From Holophagales bacterium (GTDB lineage Bacteria; Acidobacteriota; Thermoanaerobaculia; Multivoradales; Multivoraceae): a stretch of DNA of 64,000 nucleotides. Where the stretch lies: the NCBI GenBank assembly GCA_009845425.1, contig VXZQ01000012.1, positions 248,001-312,000 of the forward strand, written 5' to 3'. The position numbers and the translations under genes are program-made. Of the stretch, positions 59,025-64,000 are shown piece after piece. The first letter of the stretch is position 1. The number at the start of each line of letters is the position of its first letter. Below the pieces are notes generated by a model. It did no database searches. It saw only the letters and a program-made list of their open reading frames with translations, and was not told the origin of the DNA.

Positions 59025-61343
59025 ATGGTTGGTCTGTTCGAGTTCCTGTTCAAGTACCGGCCGGCGCTGTTCGAAGAGGGCCGGTTCACCTTCGTCAGCC
59101 CGGGTTGGATGCAGGTCGCGGCGCTTCTCGCCGGCGCGTTGCTCGTCGTCGCTGCCTTCAGCTATCGCCGGATGGGCGGCGGAGGGGCCGACCGCACCGC
59201 TGGTGCTGAACGCCTGCGCTGGCTGCCGCCGGTGTTCCGGTCGCTGGTGATCGCCGTCATCGTCTTCTGCCTGCTGCAACCGACCCTGGTCCTGTCGACC
59301 GTGGTGCCCCAGGAGACGTTCGTCGGGGTCGTGGTGGACGACTCGCGCAGCATGGCCATGCCGGATGAGGCGTCGGCCGCCGACGGCACGCGCGCGGGAG
59401 CCGTGCTGGAGGCCCTGTCCGGCGAGCCCGATTCGATGCTGGATCGCCTTGCCGAGCGCTTCCAGGTCCGGCTCCTCGCCTTCGGTCGCAGCGCCGAGCG
59501 AATCGAGTCCACGGAACAGCTCCGCTTTGCGCGCGCCGACAGCCGGATCGGTGAGGCGCTGGTTGCCGCCCGAGACGAACTGGCCGGACTGCCGCTCTCC
59601 GGCCTGGTTCTGTTCTCGGACGGCGCCGACTCCGCGCCGGCCGAGCTTGGTGACGCCCTGCTCACCCTGAAGGCCGCCGGGACCCCCGTGTACACGGTCG
59701 GCCTTGGCCTGCCGCGGCTGCGCAAGGACATCGAGGTTTCCCGGGTGGTCGCGCCCAGACGGGTGCTCGAGGGTTCCACGGTAGAGGTCGAGGTCACGCT
59801 GTCCCAGACGGGTTTCGGCGGTCGTACCGTGGACCTGGAGGTCGAGGACGACGGCAGGATCGTCAACGTGGAACGGGTGACCTTCCCGCGCGGCGGCTCA
59901 GCGGTTACCGCCCGCGTCATGTTCGCGGCGAACGACGAGGGCGCCAGGGAGTTCCGCTTCCAGGTGGCCGGCCAGCCGGGCGAGGAACTGCTGCTGAACA
60001 ACGAGCGGACGGCCCTGGTGGAAGTGCTGAAGCGGCGGGAGAAGATCTTCTTCTTCGAAGGCGAACCGCGCGACGAGTCGAAGTTCCTGCGGCGGGCCGT
60101 CAGTCAGGACGAGAACCTGCACGTCGTGTCGATGACGAGGCAGGCGGCCAACAAGTTCTACGGCATGAACTTCGACGAGGACACGCGGCGCTTCGAGGGG
60201 TTTCCGACCCGGCGCGAGGAGTTGTTCGAGTACAGCGGCGTCATCCTGGGCAGCATGGAGGCGAGCTTCTTTACCCACGACCAGATGCGGATGCTGGTCG
60301 ACTTCGCCGCCCAGCGCGGCGGCGGCGTGCTGCTCCTGGGAGGCCGGCGGGCTTTCTCCGAGGGCGGCTTCGCCGGGACTCCGCTCGCCGAACTGTCGCC
60401 GGTCGTGCTCTATGACCGGCCGTCCGAACAGGGGCGCCCGGAACTGTTGACTGATCTGCGGCTCGAGTTGACGCCTCAGGGGCGGGCCCATCCGGCGACG
60501 CTCCTGCGCGACGAACGGGAGGAGGCGAACGAGCTATGGCCGACACTGCCGCCGCTCTCGGCTTACCAGCGGGCGACGGAACTCAAGGCGGGCGCCACCG
60601 CGCTGCTCCAGGCGGAGAGTCCGATGGTGAGCGATCCGATGATCGTCCTTGCGCACCACCGGATCGGCCGTGGCCGGGCGATCGCGTTCACGCCTCATGA
60701 TTCCTGGCACTGGCAGATGAGCGCCGACATTCCGCTCGAGGATCAGACCCACGAGCGCCTCTGGCGGCAGATGCTGCGCTGGCTGGTGTCCTACGTTCCG
60801 GATCGGATCGAGATAGAGGCGGACCACGACCGGTTCGAACCGGGGAGCATCGTCACACTGCGCGCGACGGTGCGGGACGAGGCCTTCCAGGAAGTGAACC
60901 GGGCTCAGGTCGTGGCGGCGATCGAACAGCCGTCCGGCGAGGAGGTCGAGGTACCGCTCGACTGGTCGGTGGAACGCGACGGGGAGTTCGTCGGCACGTT
61001 CACGGCAGGCGAGTCCGGCCTCTACCGGGTTGAGGTCGACGCGAGGGCAGAAGGCCAACTGCTGGGCGTTGCGACCTCGCGCTTCGCCGTGGACGAGCTG
61101 AACGAGGAACTGTTCGGTGCCGCCCGTCGGGACTCCGTGCTCAAGCGCATCGCGAGCGAGACGGGCGGACGCCAGGTCGAACTCGGCCGGGCGGACCGCC
61201 TGGTGGAGGACCTTTCGGTGAGCCGCGAGGGAACTCTGGTGCGGGAGGCCAGGGACCTCTGGGACATGCCGATCCTGTTTCTGGTGCTGGTAGCGCTGCT
61301 GGGTGGTGAGTGGGCCGTCCGGCGTCGCCTGGGGATGGCGTGA
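59025..61343 (+). CDS. Membrane protein with VWA-like and glutamine-amidotransferase-like domains
   Basis: 772 residues. Two N-terminal membrane segments (MQVAALLAGALLVVAAFSY, PVFRSLVIAVIVFCLLQPTL) lead to a VWA-like domain with a near-canonical metal site (VGVVVDDSRSMAMPDE, then LVLFSDGADSAPAEL). A beta-sandwich linker follows, then a class I amidotransferase-like fold (IFFFEGEPRDESKFLRRAV, YSGVILGSMEASFFTHDQMR, GGGVLLLGGRRAFSEGGF) without a clear catalytic Cys. The end is one more membrane segment (MPILFLVLVALLGGEWAV). Such proteins pair with DUF4159 and MoxR/DUF58 in many phyla, with an envelope quality-control or assembly role suspected. The stop overlaps the next GTG (GTGA). Confidence 0.8.
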   Translation: MVGLFEFLFKYRPALFEEGRFTFVSPGWMQVAALLAGALLVVAAFSYRRMGGGGADRTAGAERLRWLPPVFRSLVIAVIVFCLLQPTLVLSTVVPQETFVGVVVDDSRSMAMPDEASAADGTRAGAVLEALSGEPDSMLDRLAERFQVRLLAFGRSAERIESTEQLRFARADSRIGEALVAARDELAGLPLSGLVLFSDGADSAPAELGDALLTLKAAGTPVYTVGLGLPRLRKDIEVSRVVAPRRVLEGSTVEVEVTLSQTGFGGRTVDLEVEDDGRIVNVERVTFPRGGSAVTARVMFAANDEGAREFRFQVAGQPGEELLLNNERTALVEVLKRREKIFFFEGEPRDESKFLRRAVSQDENLHVVSMTRQAANKFYGMNFDEDTRRFEGFPTRREELFEYSGVILGSMEASFFTHDQMRMLVDFAAQRGGGVLLLGGRRAFSEGGFAGTPLAELSPVVLYDRPSEQGRPELLTDLRLELTPQGRAHPATLLRDEREEANELWPTLPPLSAYQRATELKAGATALLQAESPMVSDPMIVLAHHRIGRGRAIAFTPHDSWHWQMSADIPLEDQTHERLWRQMLRWLVSYVPDRIEIEADHDRFEPGSIVTLRATVRDEAFQEVNRAQVVAAIEQPSGEEVEVPLDWSVERDGEFVGTFTAGESGLYRVEVDARAEGQLLGVATSRFAVDELNEELFGAARRDSVLKRIASETGGRQVELGRADRLVEDLSVSREGTLVREARDLWDMPILFLVLVALLGGEWAVRRRLGMA

Positions 61344-62359
61344 AGCGCCGCGGCGCCGCCCTGGCCCTCCGCCTGACGGTGGCGGGCCTGCTGACGGTGG
61401 CGCCGCTCTGTGCCGACACCCACCTGCTGGTCGTGGCCGGGGTCGGCGGCGAGGAGGCGTACACGGGACGCTTCCACCTGTGGTCGACGCGCGTCGTGGA
61501 CGCGGCGGTCGCCGCCGGGCTCCCTCCGGAGAACGTCGTCTACCTGGGGGAGCGCGAGAACCTCGATCCCGAGCGGATCAAGGGGCGTTCGACCGGCGAA
61601 AACGTGCTGGCGGAGATCGCGGCCCTTGCCGAGCGGTCAGGCGTGGGAGACGACGTGTGGATCGTCCTCTTCGGCCACGGCAGCGGCGCCGCCGGACCGC
61701 CGCGGTTCAATCTACCCGGTCGCGACCTGGTCGCCGACGAGTACGCCGCGGCGCTGGAACGGCTTGGCGATCGCCGCGTCGTGTTCATCAACGCGAGTTC
61801 CGCGTCCGGCGGCTTCATCGGGCCGCTGTCGCGAGAGGGCCGGGTTGTCATCACGGCGACCAAGTCGGGAGGCCAGAGCAACGAGTCGCTGTTCGGTGGC
61901 TATCTGGCGGAGGCCTTCGACGGCGCCGCGGGAGACGCGAACAAGGACGGCCGGACATCGGCCCTCGAGGCGTTCGCCTTCGCTCAGCGCGAGATCGAGC
62001 GCTACTACCGGCAGAATGGCCTGTTGCGCACCGAAAACGCGCTGCTCGACGACGACGGCGACGGTTTGGGCAGTCCGGAACCGGCAGGCGTGGAGGCGTC
62101 CGAAGCGACCGACGGCCGGCTCGCGAGTCTTCTATACCTGGGGCAGGAGGCAGATCCTGCGGCGCTCACCGCGGAGGCGCGGGAACTGACGGATCGGCGT
62201 GCCGGGATTGAGCGGCGAATCGATGAGTTGCGCCTGCAGCGGGAAACGCTGGACGAGGAGGTCTACCTGAGTGAACTCCAGGAGCTAATGGTCGAACTGG
62301 CGTTGGTCGATCGCGAGCTGGAGGAGGCGGCCGCGGACGACGGGGAGCCCGAACCATGA
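61340..62359 (+). CDS. Caspase-like (C13/CD-clan) exported protein, catalytic Cys apparently Ser
   Basis: 339 residues. A signal peptide (LALRLTVAGLLTVAPLCA) precedes a caspase-hemoglobinase-like fold: THLLVVAGVGGEEAYTGRF, the His motif VWIVLFGHGSGAAG, and VVFINASSASGGFIGPLS. The last is where legumain-type peptidases carry the catalytic Cys (CxSG pattern) and here reads SASG. EF-hand-like loops DANKDGRTS and DDDGDGLGS follow, and a C-terminal coiled coil (about 270-335). So it may be a Ser variant or a non-catalytic binder. GTG start overlapping the VWA gene stop; its own TGA overlaps the next ATG. Confidence 0.7.
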   Translation: MKRRGAALALRLTVAGLLTVAPLCADTHLLVVAGVGGEEAYTGRFHLWSTRVVDAAVAAGLPPENVVYLGERENLDPERIKGRSTGENVLAEIAALAERSGVGDDVWIVLFGHGSGAAGPPRFNLPGRDLVADEYAAALERLGDRRVVFINASSASGGFIGPLSREGRVVITATKSGGQSNESLFGGYLAEAFDGAAGDANKDGRTSALEAFAFAQREIERYYRQNGLLRTENALLDDDGDGLGSPEPAGVEASEATDGRLASLLYLGQEADPAALTAEARELTDRRAGIERRIDELRLQRETLDEEVYLSELQELMVELALVDRELEEAAADDGEPEP

Positions 62360-64000
62360 TCCGCCGGCGCTGCCGGACCGGGGCCGCGGCGGGCGCCCTG
62401 GCGCTGGCAGTCGCTTGGTCGTTCGGCGTGTGCCCGGCCGGGGCCCAGGACCCGGCATCGTTCGACGAGATCGAGTCGATGCTCCGGACCGGCCGGTACG
62501 AGGACGTCATCTCCCGGTTGGAAGCGCCTTCAAGCGCCGGAGAGACGCTGGCGCCGCGCGCACTGAGGTCGTTGGTGGAGGCGTTGATCGCAACCGGACG
62601 CTACGACGAAGCCGGCGAGGCGTTCGAGGGCGTCGACGCCGCGGAGGTCGGACTCGGCGTTCTGCGCGGCCGGACAGCGTTGCTCGGCGGTGACCGCGAG
62701 GGGGCTCGGCAGGCCTTTGAGTCGGCGCGCCTGGCCCGGGGCGGAGAGGCCCTGGTGGCCTCGTTCGAACTCGCGCGACTGGCCTGGGACGAGGGCGCGA
62801 TCGGGCAAGCCACGACGGGCTTCTACGCGATGATCGACGCCTACAACCGGGGCACGGCCGACACGGCCGAAGAACTCGTCGCGGTCGCCCACGCGTGCCA
62901 GTTACTGGGGCGGGACGATCCGGAGTTGTTCAAGGACGCGTTGAGGGCATACGACGAGGCCGTGGCCCTCGACCCCTCGTGGCCCGTGCCCCGAATCCGG
63001 CTCGGGGAGCTCTTCCTCGAGAAGTACGACAGCTCCCAGGCCCGGACCTCGATCGCGGACGTGCTGCGGTCGAACCCGCGGCACCCCGAAGCTCTGCTGG
63101 CGATGGCGCGGACGATGGCGTTCGACGGCGATCCGCGGGCGGTCGCGACCCTTGACGCGGCCCTGGACGTGAATCCGAACCTGATCGCGGCCCGGGTGTT
63201 CCGGGCCCGGCTCCGGCTGGCGTCGGAGCGGTTTGGGGAGGCCCGCGAAGAGGTGGAGCAGGCGATCCAGGCCGATCCTGAATCGCTCACAGCCCGGACC
63301 GTGCTTGCGGCGGTCGAGTTCCTCGAGGGGCGGGACGAGAAGTTCGCCAGCGTGCGCGACGGCATTCTGGCCGACAATCCGCGTTACGCCGACCTGTTCA
63401 ACGAACTCGCCGACGCCAGCGTCGAGAACCGGCTCTACCCGCAGGCGCGGGACTTCGCGGCGGAGGCGGTGCGGCTGGACCCGAAGTCCTGGCGCGGCTA
63501 CGGGCTCCTTGGCCAGAACCAGCTTCGACTGGGCGACATCGAAGCGGGGAAGGCCAACCTGGAGAGGGCTTTCTCGGGCGATCCGTACAACGTCTGGATC
63601 AAGAACACGCTCGATCTGGTCGATACCTTCGTGGAGTACCGGACAGTGCAGAGCGAGCACTTCGAGTTCCACATCCATGAGAGCGAGGCCGAGCTGCTGG
63701 CGCCCTACATGGTGGAACTGGCGGAGGAGGCCTGGGCGGTGCTGGTCGAGCGTTACCGGTTCGAGCCCCCAGCCCCGGTCCGGGTCGAGGTCTATCCGTC
63801 GCATGCCGACTTTTCGGTCCGCACCGTCGGGCTCGCCGGACTGGGCGCCCTCGGTGTGTGCTTCGGTCCGGTGCTGGCCCTCGATTCGCCCTCGGCGCGT
63901 CAGGTCGGTCACTTCAACTGGGGCGCCACGCTCTGGCATGAACTTGCCCACACCTTCACCCTCCTTGTCACGGACGCGAAGATCCCGCGCTGGCTGACCG
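62356..64000 (+). CDS. TPR protein with peptidase MA-like domain, partial
   Basis: 548 codons are visible; the gene runs off the right edge. A signal peptide (GALALAVAWSFGVCPAGAQ) is followed by TPR-like repeats to about residue 425 (TGRYDEAGEAFEGVDA, LYPQARDFAAEAVRLDPKSW, RLGDIEAGKANLERAFSGDP). Then comes the gluzincin peptidase-MA start (VQSEHFEFHIHESEAELL) with the zinc motif WHELAHTFTLL near residue 535. This HExxH plus TPR layout is known from bacterial surface metalloproteases. The ATG overlaps the caspase-like gene stop (ATGA), so DUF4159, VWA, caspase-like and protease genes form one run. Confidence 0.8.
   Translation, partial: MIRRRCRTGAAAGALALAVAWSFGVCPAGAQDPASFDEIESMLRTGRYEDVISRLEAPSSAGETLAPRALRSLVEALIATGRYDEAGEAFEGVDAAEVGLGVLRGRTALLGGDREGARQAFESARLARGGEALVASFELARLAWDEGAIGQATTGFYAMIDAYNRGTADTAEELVAVAHACQLLGRDDPELFKDALRAYDEAVALDPSWPVPRIRLGELFLEKYDSSQARTSIADVLRSNPRHPEALLAMARTMAFDGDPRAVATLDAALDVNPNLIAARVFRARLRLASERFGEAREEVEQAIQADPESLTARTVLAAVEFLEGRDEKFASVRDGILADNPRYADLFNELADASVENRLYPQARDFAAEAVRLDPKSWRGYGLLGQNQLRLGDIEAGKANLERAFSGDPYNVWIKNTLDLVDTFVEYRTVQSEHFEFHIHESEAELLAPYMVELAEEAWAVLVERYRFEPPAPVRVEVYPSHADFSVRTVGLAGLGALGVCFGPVLALDSPSARQVGHFNWGATLWHELAHTFTLLVTDAKIPRWLT

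Noticed and set aside
1..64000. tRNA, rRNA, CRISPR array or replication origin
   Set aside because: Gaps between genes are short and none showed a cloverleaf, rRNA-like segment, regular repeat-spacer pattern or DnaA-box cluster on reading.

Overview
The window is high-GC bacterial DNA with dense gene packing and many 1- or 4-base stop/start overlaps. The gene content points to an Acidobacteriota member, possibly Thermoanaerobaculia-like. That rests on three tandem 'acidobacterial VWFA-related' genes, an Oar-like TonB receptor with a carboxypeptidase-regulatory N-terminus, ASPIC/UnbV + TPR genes, two DUF4159 genes and a PVC-type dehydrogenase/cytochrome lipoprotein. The taxonomic call is inference from gene families; there is no rRNA or tRNA here.

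Layout. 1-3.4 kb: a small secreted orphan protein, then a dead IS481-like element (about 727-3192) with a dead IS3-family element (about 793-2032) nested in it. 3.4-15.6 kb, minus strand: a TonB receptor, then upstream of it the set CaiB-type CoA-transferase (tandem fusion) > UnbV > TPR > UnbV. 15.6-21.0 kb: MFS transporter, exported TIM-barrel isomerase plus a remnant of a second copy of its 3' end, DUF4159, metallo-beta-lactamase fold protein and PQQ-type propeller. 21.2-26.8 kb: DUF255 thioredoxin-like protein, divergent AlkD-like repair protein, and an unusual exported fusion of sialidase + cyclohexadienyl dehydratase-like + chorismate mutase domains. 26.8-36.1 kb: an aromatic/keto-acid block. 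An Lrp regulator heads a minus-strand TPP enzyme and two isocitrate/isopropylmalate dehydrogenase paralogs, and diverges from an aminotransferase > 4-hydroxyphenylpyruvate dioxygenase > phenylalanine hydroxylase operon. An amidase follows. 36.2-41.8 kb: three VWFA paralogs and a VOC protein. 41.8-42.3 kb: a peroxiredoxin whose peroxidatic Cys codon is TGA, followed by a SECIS-like hairpin (candidate selenoprotein). 42.5-52 kb: secreted protein, PVC-type lipoprotein, PIG-L deacetylase, dnaE. 52.1-64 kb, plus strand: comEC, miaA, TPR lipoprotein, isochorismatase-like hydrolase, secreted small protein, DUF4159, VWA membrane protein, caspase-like protein and a TPR/peptidase-MA protein cut by the window end.

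How genes may work together. The clearest metabolic unit is 31222-34623: aminotransferase, HPPD and PAH convert Phe to Tyr to hydroxyphenylpyruvate to homogentisate under a divergent Lrp-type regulator. About 5 kb away the 24484-26802 fusion carries the two activities needed to make phenylpyruvate from chorismate, apparently outside the cytoplasm.

Most interesting signals: (1) the TGA-Sec peroxiredoxin with a well-placed hairpin; (2) the sialidase-dehydratase-mutase fusion; (3) a recurring TANNNT box 6-8 bases upstream of start codons at about eight gene heads, as expected for leaderless transcripts; (4) nested dead IS elements whose removal restores a reading frame; (5) a duplicated isomerase 3' end overlapping the MFS stop. 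No CRISPR array, tRNA, rRNA or replication origin was seen.
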